Of a DNA stretch of 64,000 nt, positions 37,001 to 44,599 are shown in pieces. Location of the stretch: contig NC_014393.1 in assembly GCF_000145275.1 (NCBI RefSeq), forward strand, positions 3,472,001 through 3,536,000, read 5' to 3'. The notes beneath the pieces are model-generated. The model had not been told where the DNA came from. It was given only the letters and a program-made list of their open reading frames with translations, and made no database searches. The stretch comes from Clostridium cellulovorans 743B. GTDB taxonomy: Bacteria; Bacillota; Clostridia; Clostridiales; Clostridiaceae. The position numbers and the translations under genes are program-made. Every line of letters starts with the position of its first letter. Within the stretch, counting starts at the first letter, position 1.

Positions 37001-37296
37001 AAATTTACTACTTTTATTTCGTCAGTACTATTTCCTAGCTTTATTACAAGATCATTACCGCTTTTGCTAACTTTAATGTTTTCTTCTGTAATCCCTGCTC
37101 CAAACTTTATAGTGTCCACATTATCAGCTGTTGGATCATTATCTGTTATACGATCTTTTCCATCGCCTAAATTATAAATATAAGTATCATTTCCTCTTCC
37201 ACCATAAAGCGAGTCATTTCCCTTTTTACCATCTAAAATATCATCATTAATTGAGCCAGTTAGATTATCGTTAGAATCATTACCAACTTTGTACAT
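28045..37296 (-). CDS. Giant RTX-like calcium-binding protein with FrpC-like self-processing segment
   Basis: 3083 aa. I count 15 modules of the haemolysin-related type (pattern NIDTIKFGEGI, then LVITI.GT.DK, NYF, IEKIEFADG), most separated by runs of the calcium-binding nonapeptide GGxGxDxLx. Residues 294-465 are an insert: after Asp293-Pro294 come VDLDGNGI, FDLDNNGFAEK, DLNGNGKIDNGSEVFGD and DVNNDYVLDDKDAAF, as in FrpC-type proteins. Residues about 470-735 form a further non-repeat domain resembling segments of proteobacterial RTX proteins. There is no Sec signal peptide. The last 45 residues carry NYDTTLEKSIELIGEV and end in DILFNLNS, similar to the tail of the neighbour. Likely exported by the adjacent ABC-HlyD pair; adhesion or surface-layer roles are guesses. 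AAAGGAGAGG precedes ATG. Confidence 0.9.
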   Translation of the reverse strand: MYKVGNDSNDNLTGSINDDILDGKKGNDSLYGGRGNDTYIYNLGDGKDRITDNDPTADNVDTIKFGAGITEENIKVSKSGNDLVIKLGNSTDEIKVVNFFLESRYEIEKIEFADGITWNRGRIIQEAYYSNNADQGEDIGDKTVAIGTPGDDNIVPNNQNGENFIDPLAGNDKMNGGKGNDTYIFGVGYGTDVIEDYDDTPNNVDTIKFIKGLARQDLIFSKVGDDLKITIKNSEGKESNDSVTVSHFFNPNHYYEIEKLQFGDGTVIEGIKQFRKELEDEFARAISVKSTYDPVIVDLDGNGIEISPLKDGVNFDLDNNGFAEKIQWVNNADGVLARDLNGNGKIDNGSEVFGDRVVMSNGKFSHNGYEALRDLDVNNDYVLDDKDAAFKTLKMWIDKNSDGITDKGELYTLAQLGIEALNLNKEIIDDSNPGVIKQKIGNYENADGEKMDMSQFFFNVDLSDTIDYQELPGVDDKVNSIVRLLPEISTTGNVYGLRKSMMTNEELRNLVVEFTSNKEFNKQELLDKILYSWTGTGNIDWWRGHMDARDLAVVEKFVGRKYIGSKDPIVVEEAAIPLRRCLVIIKDYIFRNLAAQSYLKEYVTSIECNFNEATMKMEFNFDNFKQLCISKIKDNNLGFLLSDLLACYASDPEGQQGIRSVLEELKPLNEEVYKIATANRIFGRGYTENNFGDSWISPNHLPALVGTDKVDYIYGGNGDEPIYAGAGDDHVDGEEGTDTLYGQDGNDEILGGDGIDSLFGGNGNDSLDGGNGNDSLYGEEGNDTIQGGTGVDNLLGGNGNDNLDGGLGNDTLDGNAGNDVYVFGIGSGKDTINNYDETSAYTDIIKLKDGITLKDVKATRVNNNDLEILIVASGDTVTIKDYFISDFYKVDRIEFADGTSLDNETLRNLPLYGTEDGETLIGSPNKESIFGFGGNDTIYGQAGEDTIYGGKGNDNIYGGNNNDIIDGEEGDDYLDGGEGNDTYIFRIGSGKDIINECDATSGNIDTLKFEEGISQSSLDFRRENRNLIITIDGIEDRVFIRNYFLPESKIEKIEFADGSVLDNEILSKLIIYGTIDGDEINSDNVDEVIKALEGADIINSFGGTDKINGGSGNDVIDAGAGDDVVYGDEGNDNIKGQEGNDLIYGNSGVDDLYGGIGNDTLDGGEDNDTLSGGEGEDIYIFRSGSGVDTINDKGNTVGNIDILKFETGITAENISLRRVNRDLVITIKNTTDQVKIVNQFLPNVKIERIEFADGSVLDNAELDKLPIFGTEGIDVINTDDVGEVIDALEGADTINSMGGDDYINGREGDDVIKSGNGKDQVFGDEGNDFIYGGAGNDELDGGSGNDNIFGEAGVDTLKGGLGDDTFEGGEDADIIYGEDGVDTIYGQQGNDTIDGGAGNDILLGGVGDDTYIFNIGSGIDTITDIDDTVNNIDTVKLGEGITDKNIKYIRDLNNNLQISIEGTDDKFIIKNYYVNDANKVEKIEFANGQTIDNSILRELPIYGTENADIINATDNKEDIFGYGGDDQINSFDGEDTIYGGNGIDTINAGKGNDELYGEDGNDTLNGLEGNDRLDGGLGVDSLNGGLGNDTYIFGIGYGKDTILDIDASEDNIDTIILSEGISVENLELKRVLNNLELSIKGTEDKLIITNYYFSDSYKIENIKFANGELYDNEKIKTLDIYGTEIVDEINTTDESEVIKALAGSDSINSYGGNDTIFAGLGNDTIIAGDGNDVLYGEEGNDTLNGGAGSDTYVFSLGSGVDTINNYDTSSNNIDTIKLLEGITEDKLIIKRILNDLVITIDGTTDKITVKNNFLANNGIEKIELANGVIFDSEAINKLDINGTENDDIIKGESSPETILGLAGKDQLYGNGGIDKLYGGEGNDTLYGGVDNDELYGQSDDDTLDGGEGNDTLDGDIGSDTYIFTIGSGQDIITDYDLNANNSDTIKLGQGITEENIVVSRVNKDLVITITGTTDKLTIKNYFLEGYKIESIKFFDDKILTINDNLSIYGTEGDDTFQGDSINETYIGLGGNDSIYGNQGKDNLHGNAGNDSIYGGDGIDNLYGDEGIDTLDGGAGDDNLYGGVGNDTYVFGLGYGEDIINDFDTEEGNIDTLRFGEGIKEEDIIFNRSDYDLEITIEGQNDKLTIVGYYKNDGYRIEKFELFDGTVIGSEKPDSIILYGTDGPDIVKGGDVSDIIMALAEDDTVYGEGGNDIIDGGAGNDTLYGGVGNDTYIFQIGSGKDTIIEDDKTIGNIDVVKFGAGITSQNLEFSRVDNNLEVTILGTSDKLVIKDYFKNENNKIEKFVLDNDTVISSDKYDTLALYGTSGDDVLEAGDCKDTVMALEGGDVIYGLGGDDTINAAGGKDTLYGGTGSDVLNGEEGDDILNGQVGNDTLTGGNGNDIYQFEIGSGTDTINNYSDAASDIDTIEFGDRISKDKLSFTRIGNDLQIIILGTNDRLNIKNYYLSDSYKINAMKFKDGTVWGEKEIAAQIESRPTIIGKPGTSNGDIILGDIGADNLFGNGGDDILYGGAGDDKINGGDGKDELNGEEGNDSLYGGTGNDTYVFRKGFGQDTITDYDATRGNIDTISFVDGITKDDIELVRTNTTLEIRIKGSEDRITVSQHYSTNGNNRIERIIFEDGSEITDFISNVTFYGTINDDTLDGDSNKNIIKALEGADTVNGGANDDEIYGGSDGDFLNGQTGNDYIYGESGVDQLYGEEGNDYLYGGEDEDFLYGGDDNDFLYGGEGNDGLDGGNGNDTLSGDGGDDNLSDSSGSDTYVFDKGYGKDTITDYDEIEGNTDTIKFGESINKADISYKRILSNLEITFGNDADKLTIADYYVNTNKVEVIQFADNSILDNQILSSLDINGTKEKDTIEGDSQNNVIYGFEGIDELKGNAGNDTLYGGDGNDALYGGDGNDKLYGEAGDDVLEGGAGDDTYVFGINCGVDVISSSTGADTGTDKLLISDVNYSDIAISKVNSDLLIEVKGTTDSITVLGYFNGGDYAIEEIQFKGGETLTFEDLNLGNVVFDKIIEESYPPEKHITNYDTTLEKSIELIGEVTDAGMTNVSSQIEPKIGTDILFNLNS

Positions 37297-37416
37297 ATCT
37301 TTCCTCTCCTTTATTCCCTTATTTTAAACCGTATAATACAATATTTTCTCTTGGATATCTGAAAACATCATATTGTTGAAATATAAATTTAAATATACTC
37401 CGCTCTTTTATAAAAA

Positions 37417-37441
37417 AGCACTGTAGAATTATTACAGTGCT
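37417..37441 (-). terminator. Terminator between the two RTX genes
   Basis: AGCACTGTA/TACAGTGCT, 9 bp with a 7-nt loop, with T runs on both strands (TTTTTTA on the minus side). The two giant genes are therefore probably separate transcripts. Confidence 0.8.
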
Positions 37442-37509
37442 TTTTCAGTTTATACTTGCTTCAAAGTTCTAAAAGAACACTCTTCACTTAATCATTTAAT
37501 GCAAATATA

Positions 37510-40500
37510 TTATTGTTGTGATATTAAAATCAAATCAGAATTTACTTCTGCACTTGAACTTGTCAATGAACTGTTAGCTGCTCCTGAATCTTGAAGTTCA
37601 CCTATAACTTCTATAGATTTCTCTATTGTTGCTGCATAATTATTTATATCTACTTCTGTATCTACAATGCTTCCTTTTATATAAGTTACAACATTTCCAT
37701 CAGTAGTTCCATTAATATTAATTTCTCCAAGTACACCTATAGTTCCATTGGCAAATTCAATTTGTTCTACTTTATATCCTGGATCACTGTAATAACCAAC
37801 TACTGTTAGTATATCTTTTGTATTTCCAATAGATATTTGTAGATTTTCCCCATCCTTAATGAATTTTAAATCGGACTGTACTATACCTTCTCCTAGCTTA
37901 ACAGTATCAACAGCTTTTCCAGTGTCATCAAATTCAAAGATAAAATCTTCGCCATAACCTTTCTTGAATATGTAGGTATCACTTCCTTCTGCACCATTTA
38001 AGTTATCAGTTCCAATACCTCCATCTAAAATATCATTTCCCTCTGCAGAATATATGTTGTCAGCACCGTCTAAAGCTATAATTACGTCATTTCCACCATA
38101 ACTATAGATTTCATCATCTACCGCAGATCCAGTTAGAATGTCATTTCCATTAGAACCACTTAAATATTCTTGACCTGAAACATGTATTGGTTGATTTGAA
38201 ATAATAGTCTCATCCCAAACAATTCCATTAGAGAATTCTATTTTTTCTATTTTGTTATTTAAGCTTATCTCATATTCATTTTCAAAGTAATTTTTTATAA
38301 TTACCTTATCACTTGAACCCTTGATTGTAACTTCAAGATTATTTTCAATTCTCACAAATTCAATATCTTCTGGAAGTATCTTTGAACCAAATCTAATAGT
38401 ATCTATATTCCCATCTGTCCCATCATTATCTTCAATAGTCTTTATCCCTGAATTTAATTCAAATAGATAAACATCATTACCTTTGCCACCGCTAAAGTAA
38501 TCATTTCCTAGTTGTCCATTGAAAATATCTGCTTTATCTGTTCCATTTAATGAGTCATTACCATCTGTACCAAGTATATAGATTACTTGACTTGCTATAG
38601 TAGTTGCATCCCAAATTGCACCATCTGCAAATTCTATTTTTTCTATTGTATTGCTTATGTTTACATCATAATCTGCTATAAAGTAATTTTTTATTATTAC
38701 CTTATCATTTGAACCTTTTATCACAATTTCTAGGTTATTCCCAGCACGTCCAAATAAAATATTTTCCTTTGCTATTCCTTTACCAAATCTAATGGTATCT
38801 ATATTTCCAACGGTCTCATCACTATCTTCAATAATCTTTACTCCTGAATTTGATTCAAATAAATAAACATCATTTCCATTATTTCCAATGAAGGTATCAT
38901 TACCTAAGTATCCATTGAAGATATCTGCTTTATCTGTTCCGCTTAATGAGTCATTACCATCTGTACCAAGTATGTAAATCACTTGACTTGCTATAATTGT
39001 AGAATCCCAAACAACTCCGCCTTCGAATTCTATTTTTTCTATTGCACTACTTATGTTTATGTCATAATCTACTACAAAGTAATTTTTAACTATTACTTTA
39101 TCACTTGTTCCTTTTATTACAATCTCAAGATTATTACCAGCACGTCCAAATATGATGTTTTCTTGAGTTATTCCTTCACCAAATTTAATTGTATCTATGT
39201 TTCCAACTGTAACATCGGTATCTTCGATAATTTTTATTCCTGTTCCTTTGTTAAAGATGTATGTATCATTTCCTTTGTTACCAACAAAGATATCATTTCC
39301 TAATAATCCATCAAAAATATCGTCTTTATCTGTACCTGTCAATGTATCATCTTTATCTGTACCTAATGTATAAATTAATTGTTTTGCAATAACATCAATA
39401 TCCCAAGTTATTCCGCCAAAGAATTCTATTTTTTCGATTCTATTAGTTATATTAACATTGTAGTCTACATCAAAATAATTTTTGATTATAACCTTATCAT
39501 TTGAACCTTTTATTATAATTTCTAGGTTGCTTCCAACATGTACAAATAAGATATTTCCTGGAAGTATCCCTTCACCAAATTTAATTGTATCTATGTTTCC
39601 AACTGTAATGTCTATATCTTCGATAATTTTTATTCCTGTTCCTTTGTTAAAGATGTATGTATCATTTCCTTTGTTACCAATAAAGATATCATTTCCTAAT
39701 AATCCATCAAAAATATCGTCTTTATCTGTACCTGTTAATGTATCATCTTTATCTGTACCTAATGTATAAATTAATTGTTTTGCAATAACATCAATATCCC
39801 AAGTTATTCCACCAAAAAATTCTATTTTTTCGATTCTATTAGTTATATTTACGTCATAATCAATTACAAAGTAATTCTTAATAATGATCTTGTCAGTTGA
39901 ACCTTTAATAACTATCTCTAAGTTATTGTCAACACGTACAAATATAACATTTCCAGGTAGAACCCCTTCTCCAAATCTAATTGTATCTATGTTACCTACT
40001 GTGATATCAATATCTTCGATAATTTTTATTCCTGTTCCTAAGTTAAAGATATATGTATCATTTCCTTTGTTACCAATAAAGGTATCATTTCCTAAAAGTC
40101 CATCGAAAATATCATCTTTAACTGTACCTGTTAGAGTATCATTGCCATTTGTACCTATTGTATATATTACTTGGCTTGCTATTATTGTTTCATCCCAAAT
40201 TACTCCACCATGGAATATAATTTTTTCTATTTTATTAGTAATATTTATATCTAAATCTATATCAAAGTAATTTTTAATAATCACCTTGTCAGCTGAACCT
40301 TTTATTGTTATTTCTAAGTTATTGTCAACACGCACAAATATAATATTTCCTGGAAGTATCCCTTCACCAAATTTAATTGTATCTATGTTTCCAACTGTAA
40401 TGTCTATATCTTCGATAATTTTTATTCCTGTTCCTTTGTTAAAGATGTATGTATCATTTCCTTTGTTACCAATAAAGATATCATTTCCTAATAATCCATC

Positions 40501-43500
40501 AAAAATATCGTCTTTATCTGTACCTGTTAATGTATCATCTTTATCTGTACCTAATGTATAAATTAATTGTTTTGCAATAACATCAATATCCCAAGTTATT
40601 CCACCAAAGAATTCTATTTTTTCGATTCTATTAGTTATATTTACGTCATAATCAATTACAAAGTAATTCTTAATAATGATCTTGTCAGTTGAACCTTTAA
40701 TAACTATCTCTAAGTTATTATCAACACGTACAAATATAATATTTCCAGGTAGAACCCCTTCTCCAAATCTAATTGTATCTATGTTACCTACTGTGATATC
40801 AATATCTTCGATAATTTTTATTCCTGTTCCTAAATTAAAGATATATGTATCATTTCCTTTTCCACCAACAAAAATATCTTTTCCTAAATGTCCATCGAAA
40901 ATATCAACACCTATTGTACCAATAAGCTTATCATCATTATCTGAACCTATTAAATGAACTATTTGACTTTGGATTATATCTATATCCCAAACAATTCCAC
41001 CAACAAATTCTATTCTTTCAATTATATTTGTTATCTTCACATTAAAGTCAATGTCAAAATAATTCTTTATAATTATCTTATCACTTGAACCAATTATTGT
41101 TATCTCTAAATTATTGTCAACACGTACAAACACTATATTTTCTGGTTTTATTCCTGTTCCAAATTTAATTGTATCTATATTTCCTATTGTTACATCTATA
41201 TCTTCAATAATTTTTATTCCTGTTCCTAAGTTAAAAATATATGTGTCATTACCTTTTCCACCGATTAAGATATCATTTCCTAAATGTCCATCAATAATAT
41301 CATCTTTGCCTGTTCCATGTATTTCATCATTTCCGTCTGTTCCTATTGTATATACTACTTGCTTTGATATAAAATCTTGTTTCCATACAGTTCCATTTGC
41401 AAATGTTATTCTTTCTATGATATTAACTATATTTATATCAATATTGGTATCAAAGTAATTTTTAATAATAACTTTATCATCTGTACCTTTTATAATTATC
41501 TCCAAATTATTTCCAACATGCACAAAGACAATATTTTCTGGCGATATTCCTTCACCAAATTGAATTGTATCTATATTTCCTTCTGTAATATCTATATCTT
41601 CAATTATTTTTATTCCTGTATTTAAATTAATTACATAAATATCATTACCTTTATCACCTATGAAAGTATCATTACCAGTTAATCCATCGAAGCGATCAAT
41701 TTTATCTGTACCTATTAAAGTGTCGTTACCATCTGTACCTGTAATAACATTGATGACGTCACCGCCACCGTTTACTATTACTTCAATTTGTCCTCCATCT
41801 AATGCAGTTCCATCATCAAATATTATTTTTTCTACCTGGCAAGCTGAATCTACAAAATAATCCATTATTATTAATATATCTTCAGTTCCTTTTACCTCTA
41901 TCCCCAAATCATTGCCATATCTCTTGAGCATTACATCCTTAGCTAATATTCCATCTGTAATCTTAACTGTATCTATATCTTTACCTGAACTATCAAACTC
42001 AGAAATAAAATCCATTCCATCGCCTTTTTTAAATATATATGTATCGCTACCTTCATCTCCAGCTAACAAATCGGAACCAGTGCCACCATATAAGATGTCA
42101 TTACCATCGCCTCCGATTAATTGATCATCTCCACCGTAGCCATATATAGTATCATCTCCGCCAAATCCAAATATAATATCGTCTTGGTCTGAGCCATATA
42201 TAATGTTGTCTCCTTCCATTCCATGGATTTCACCTTGACCTCTGATAACTACTGGTTGTTTATTTATTCTTTCATCATTCCATATGGTTCCATCAGCAAA
42301 TTTAATAATTTCAATATGATTTTCTATTCCAATATAGTAGTTTTCTACAATAACTTTCCCAGAGCTTTCCTTAATGCTTATTTCTAAGTTATCACCAACT
42401 CTAGTGAAAACAATATTCTTTGGATCTATACCTACTCCAAACTCAATTGTATCCACATTTCCTCCTGTTATATCATTGTCTTTAATTGTTTTAATTCCTG
42501 TATTTAGGTTATATATATATATATCATTTCCTTTACCGCCAATAAAGGTATCATTTCCTAATAATCCGTCAAAAATATCAACTTTATCTATACCATTTAA
42601 AATGTCATCATCACTAGTACCTATCGTATATACTCTTTGACTTACAATAATAGTACTATCCCAAACAACACCATTTGCAAACTCTATTTTTTCAAATCTA
42701 GTATTTACGTTTATATCAAAGTTTACATCAAAGTAATCTTTAATTATTATCTTATCGCTTGAACCCTTAATAGTGATTTCTAAATTCTTATCTACACGCA
42801 CAAATAAAATATTTTCTGGAAGTATTCCATCACCAAATTTGATTGTATCCATATTTCCTACTGTTGTATCAAAATCATCAATAGTAAGTACTCCATATCC
42901 CTTGTTGAATATATATGTATCATTACCTGTTGATCCAGTTACGTAGTCATTTCCACCTTTTCCGTCAATAATATCATTTCCTGAATAAGCATATATGATA
43001 TCATCTCCTGTTGATCCAGTTATAATATCTACACCTTCAGTTCCATCTAACTTTCCAGAACCTAATATGTATACTGGACGAGCATTGATATCATCTTTAT
43101 TCCAAATAACTCCACCAAAGAAATCAATCTCTTCTATTCTAAGGCTTAGATCTTTATAATAATCTACAATTACTATTTTATCGGTAGTTCCTTTTATAGT
43201 TATTATTAGATTTAAACCTTCTTTATTAAATACTACATCATCAGGATTTATTCCCTTTCCAAACCTAATTTTATCTATATTCCCAATTGTTTCAGCAGTT
43301 TCTTCTATTATTAATTCGCCATAACCTTTATTAAATATATAAATATCGCTACCAGTTCCACCTTTTGACAAGTCTCCACCACCTCTACCATCGATGATGT
43401 CATTTCCGCCTCTTGCTTCAATATCATCTTTTCCAGTTGATCCTTCTATCCACTCATTGACATCAGTTCCTACAATTTTTCCTGCACCTGATATATACAT

Positions 43501-43887
43501 AGGTTGAGACTCAATGGTTTTTTGATCCCATACAGTACCATCTGCAAACTTTATTTGCTCTATTTTGTACCAATCATAACTCAAATAATAGTTTTTTATT
43601 GTGATTGAGTCTGTAGTATTAGCTATTGCTATATTTAAGTCATAGCCTATTCTCGAGAAATGAAGATCAGATCCGACAATATTTTCACCAAAAGTAATGG
43701 TATCAATATTACCGTTGGTCTTATCCATATCAGTTATCCTATCTTGTCCATCCCCAAGATTAAATAGATATTCATCATTACCTGTAAATCCCAATATACT
43801 ATCATTGCCCTTTCCACCTTCAAACCTATCATTTCCTGTTGTGCCAGTTAATCGATTGGTGTTATTTGTATCTTTGATATCGCTCAT
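37510..43887 (-). CDS. Giant repeat protein built almost only of haemolysin-related modules
   Basis: 2125 aa, again 15 modules of about 130-140 residues. Each contains a short GNDxFxGGKGNDTYIFN calcium-binding motif, IKIIEDIDITVGNIDTIKFG, LEI.IKG..DKVIIKNYF and IEKIEF.GG..WD. Unlike its neighbour it has few nonapeptide arrays (mainly near residues 570-620 and 1900-1960) and no FrpC-like insert. There is no Sec signal. The end, INNYAATIEKSIEVIGEL then SSAEVNSDLILISQQ, resembles the tail of the 3083-residue protein, so the same exporter probably handles both. Modules 8-9 and 10-11 are nearly identical in DNA. A possible promoter, TTGTAA-17-TAAAAT, lies upstream. GAGGGG precedes ATG 43887. Confidence 0.88.
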   Translation of the reverse strand: MSDIKDTNNTNRLTGTTGNDRFEGGKGNDSILGFTGNDEYLFNLGDGQDRITDMDKTNGNIDTITFGENIVGSDLHFSRIGYDLNIAIANTTDSITIKNYYLSYDWYKIEQIKFADGTVWDQKTIESQPMYISGAGKIVGTDVNEWIEGSTGKDDIEARGGNDIIDGRGGGDLSKGGTGSDIYIFNKGYGELIIEETAETIGNIDKIRFGKGINPDDVVFNKEGLNLIITIKGTTDKIVIVDYYKDLSLRIEEIDFFGGVIWNKDDINARPVYILGSGKLDGTEGVDIITGSTGDDIIYAYSGNDIIDGKGGNDYVTGSTGNDTYIFNKGYGVLTIDDFDTTVGNMDTIKFGDGILPENILFVRVDKNLEITIKGSSDKIIIKDYFDVNFDINVNTRFEKIEFANGVVWDSTIIVSQRVYTIGTSDDDILNGIDKVDIFDGLLGNDTFIGGKGNDIYIYNLNTGIKTIKDNDITGGNVDTIEFGVGIDPKNIVFTRVGDNLEISIKESSGKVIVENYYIGIENHIEIIKFADGTIWNDERINKQPVVIRGQGEIHGMEGDNIIYGSDQDDIIFGFGGDDTIYGYGGDDQLIGGDGNDILYGGTGSDLLAGDEGSDTYIFKKGDGMDFISEFDSSGKDIDTVKITDGILAKDVMLKRYGNDLGIEVKGTEDILIIMDYFVDSACQVEKIIFDDGTALDGGQIEVIVNGGGDVINVITGTDGNDTLIGTDKIDRFDGLTGNDTFIGDKGNDIYVINLNTGIKIIEDIDITEGNIDTIQFGEGISPENIVFVHVGNNLEIIIKGTDDKVIIKNYFDTNIDINIVNIIERITFANGTVWKQDFISKQVVYTIGTDGNDEIHGTGKDDIIDGHLGNDILIGGKGNDTYIFNLGTGIKIIEDIDVTIGNIDTIKFGTGIKPENIVFVRVDNNLEITIIGSSDKIIIKNYFDIDFNVKITNIIERIEFVGGIVWDIDIIQSQIVHLIGSDNDDKLIGTIGVDIFDGHLGKDIFVGGKGNDTYIFNLGTGIKIIEDIDITVGNIDTIRFGEGVLPGNIIFVRVDNNLEIVIKGSTDKIIIKNYFVIDYDVNITNRIEKIEFFGGITWDIDVIAKQLIYTLGTDKDDTLTGTDKDDIFDGLLGNDIFIGNKGNDTYIFNKGTGIKIIEDIDITVGNIDTIKFGEGILPGNIIFVRVDNNLEITIKGSADKVIIKNYFDIDLDINITNKIEKIIFHGGVIWDETIIASQVIYTIGTNGNDTLTGTVKDDIFDGLLGNDTFIGNKGNDTYIFNLGTGIKIIEDIDITVGNIDTIRFGEGVLPGNVIFVRVDNNLEIVIKGSTDKIIIKNYFVIDYDVNITNRIEKIEFFGGITWDIDVIAKQLIYTLGTDKDDTLTGTDKDDIFDGLLGNDIFIGNKGNDTYIFNKGTGIKIIEDIDITVGNIDTIKFGEGILPGNILFVHVGSNLEIIIKGSNDKVIIKNYFDVDYNVNITNRIEKIEFFGGITWDIDVIAKQLIYTLGTDKDDTLTGTDKDDIFDGLLGNDIFVGNKGNDTYIFNKGTGIKIIEDTDVTVGNIDTIKFGEGITQENIIFGRAGNNLEIVIKGTSDKVIVKNYFVVDYDINISSAIEKIEFEGGVVWDSTIIASQVIYILGTDGNDSLSGTDKADIFNGYLGNDTFIGNNGNDVYLFESNSGVKIIEDSDETVGNIDTIRFGKGIAKENILFGRAGNNLEIVIKGSNDKVIIKNYFIADYDVNISNTIEKIEFADGAIWDATTIASQVIYILGTDGNDSLNGTDKADIFNGQLGNDYFSGGKGNDVYLFELNSGIKTIEDNDGTDGNIDTIRFGSKILPEDIEFVRIENNLEVTIKGSSDKVIIKNYFENEYEISLNNKIEKIEFSNGIVWDETIISNQPIHVSGQEYLSGSNGNDILTGSAVDDEIYSYGGNDVIIALDGADNIYSAEGNDILDGGIGTDNLNGAEGSDTYIFKKGYGEDFIFEFDDTGKAVDTVKLGEGIVQSDLKFIKDGENLQISIGNTKDILTVVGYYSDPGYKVEQIEFANGTIGVLGEININGTTDGNVVTYIKGSIVDTEVDINNYAATIEKSIEVIGELQDSGAANSSLTSSSAEVNSDLILISQQ
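39551..40068 (-). repeat. Copy A of a long near-identical direct repeat inside the RTX gene
   Basis: About 518 bp that recurs 792 bp further on with only a handful of differences by eye. 792 bp is exactly 264 codons, i.e. two protein modules, so the duplication keeps the frame. Confidence 0.8.
40343..40860 (-). repeat. Copy B of the long near-identical direct repeat
   Basis: Partner of 39551-40068 at an offset of 792 bp. It is much more alike than the other modules, which points to a recent unequal recombination or gene-conversion event. Confidence 0.8.
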
Positions 43888-44200
43888 CTTTACCCCTCAC
43901 TTTTAATTTATATTTGATTATAATTCAAGTATCTACTTACATTTTACCACCGCATGTATTGACTTACAAATAATACTTCATATTAATTAACATGTAATTT
44001 GGAACTTTTTTTTAAATAAAAAGAACTTTTTGTAAACAACATGACATATAATTGATTCATTTTTAGACATAAAAATACAAAAGCACTAATTCACTAATTG
44101 TCCAGTGCTTTTGTATTCGTTTATTATATTCTCTAACTCTATAACCTCAAATAAACTTACTTTCTCTCTAAAAAACAATTTCATTATCATCTGTATATAA
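43888..44200 (-). other. Intergenic region upstream of the 2125-residue RTX gene
   Basis: No gene. It holds a candidate promoter (TTGTAA-17-TAAAAT in the segment about 43950-43980), two copies of AAAAAGTTC about 22 nt apart near 44000-44030, and the terminator of the next gene. Confidence 0.45.
44074..44117 (-). terminator. Terminator after the small Asn/Cys-rich membrane protein gene
   Basis: AATACAAAAGCACT pairs perfectly with AGTGCTTTTGTATT (14 bp) around a 16-nt loop, with a T run on the minus side. Confidence 0.75.
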
Positions 44201-44599
44201 TTATGATCGTATAAGATTATTATTTTCATCTTCATCTTCTGATAGTTGATCAACATTTATAACAGTATTAGTATTAGATGTACTACTATTATTGCCTTGG
44301 ATAAGGAAGAAAAGCAAAATTATTAATATTGGATTGCTAAAGAGCCCATCATTTGATGTAGATCCAAATCCCTCATAGACGTATACTTCTTCTCTTCGTC
44401 TACGCCTTTTAGGAACAATTATTTCATCACAGCAAGGATTGCAGTTATTCCCACAGTTATTTTTGAAACAACTGAAAAGAATAAATAAAATAATTATCGT
44501 CGACCAATCACTTCCTTTATTGTTACAGTTATCCTGGGGCTTATGACAATTATTATTTGAGGTATTTGAAAACATATTTAGAAAATTTCCAAGATCCAT
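44201..44599 (-). CDS. Unknown small Asn/Cys-rich membrane protein
   Basis: 132 aa of no family I recognise. An Asn- and Cys-rich N terminus (CHKPQDNCNNKG) is followed by a short hydrophobic stretch at about 33-45, a second Cys cluster (CFKNNCGNNCNPCCDE), a basic block KRRRRRREE-like at about 64-70, another hydrophobic segment at about 87-100 and an acidic Asn-rich tail. Such composition recalls spore-coat-associated small proteins, but this is only an impression. AGAGGAATAATT precedes ATG. It lies upstream of the RTX genes yet has its own terminator. Confidence 0.65.
   Translation of the reverse strand: MDLGNFLNMFSNTSNNNCHKPQDNCNNKGSDWSTIIILFILFSCFKNNCGNNCNPCCDEIIVPKRRRRREEVYVYEGFGSTSNDGLFSNPILIILLFFLIQGNNSSTSNTNTVINVDQLSEDEDENNNLIRS

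Noticed and set aside
39482..42640. Series of similar plus-strand open frames across the 2125-residue gene
   Set aside because: They repeat with the module period and are antisense shadows of one repeat protein.
28045..43887. CRISPR array or non-coding minisatellite
   Set aside because: The repeats lie in two unbroken frames with synonymous changes and vary in length by whole codons; there are no short identical repeats with unique spacers.
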